From UBA4717 sp002404395 (GTDB taxonomy: Bacteria; Bacillota; Clostridia; Oscillospirales; CAG-272): 6,227 nucleotides of DNA. A program made the position numbers and the translations under genes. The DNA is taken from the NCBI GenBank assembly GCA_937902275.1, contig CALFNW010000048.1, positions 1-6,227 of the forward strand, given 5' to 3'. This document shows positions 6,139 through 6,227 of this stretch, one piece after another (position 1 is the stretch's first letter; every line of letters begins with the position of its first letter). The notes under the pieces were generated by a model, which saw nothing but the letters and a program-made list of their open reading frames with translations, was not told the origin of the DNA and searched no databases.

Positions 6139-6227
6139 ATGAAAGACAAAACAACTCATCTATATGTAGACAGTCACGAAAGAACGCTGATATTACATAG
6201 CCTTGTGGAGCTGAAAAACGCTCTCAT
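6139..6227 (+). CDS. N-terminus of a small unknown protein (3' truncated by window edge)
   Basis: An ATG at 6139 follows a nearly ideal ribosome binding site (AAGGAGG, 6124-6130, 8-nt spacing) and its own promoter. Twenty-nine codons are visible before the window ends: MKDKTTHLYVDSHERTLILH and then SLVELKNAL. This looks like a short beta strand (HLYV) followed by an amphipathic helix. From memory, short proteins with a similar 'LYVD...E..LI..SL.ELKN.LI' opening occur in integrative or conjugative elements of gut Firmicutes, but I cannot confirm this and propose no function. Its AT-richer codon use (AAA, ACA, TTA) contrasts with the genes to the left and agrees with recently acquired DNA. Confidence 0.65.
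   Translation, partial: MKDKTTHLYVDSHERTLILHSLVELKNAL

Overview
The window looks like chromosomal DNA of an anaerobic Firmicute, most likely a gut or rumen Clostridia/Ruminococcaceae-type organism. This is inferred from a typical clostridial pyruvate phosphate dikinase, a single-chain oxygen-sensitive Fe-S serine dehydratase, a DUF3343/cysteine-desulfurase pair, and strong GGAGG-type ribosome binding sites. Species cannot be named from the sequence. Most of the window is moderately GC-rich. The intergenic region before the dikinase gene and everything after it are clearly AT-richer.

Layout. Positions 2-214 (+) are the 3' end of an unrecognised gene. A complete Fe-S L-serine dehydratase gene (262-1470, +) follows 47 bp later, possibly in the same operon. 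It converges on a minus-strand pair: a DUF3343-family putative sulfur/selenium carrier (2981-2763), transcribed first, then a class V aminotransferase-fold cysteine desulfurase (2678-1482). An 84-bp spacer holding a perfect 10-bp hairpin separates the two. A 277-bp divergent promoter region (2982-3258) separates this pair from the full-length dikinase gene ppdK (3259-5889, +), which has a clear extended -10 promoter. After ppdK there is a start-less open segment (to 6019) that looks like the tail of a broken gene, then a textbook intrinsic terminator (6032-6071). A fresh promoter, a near-perfect ribosome binding site and the first 29 codons of a small unknown protein run off the right edge.

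How the genes fit together. Serine dehydratase makes pyruvate and ammonia from serine, and PpdK interconverts pyruvate and PEP, so both act at the pyruvate node. The desulfurase plus DUF3343 protein probably form a sulfur (or selenium) mobilisation pair. A link to the [4Fe-4S] cluster of the dehydratase is possible but is only inference.

Nothing here amounts to a clearly new system; the core is ordinary metabolism. The points most worth a second look are the apparent sequence-character break at the 3' end of ppdK, the desulfurase/DUF3343 pair with its spacer hairpin, and the ambiguous start of the desulfurase.
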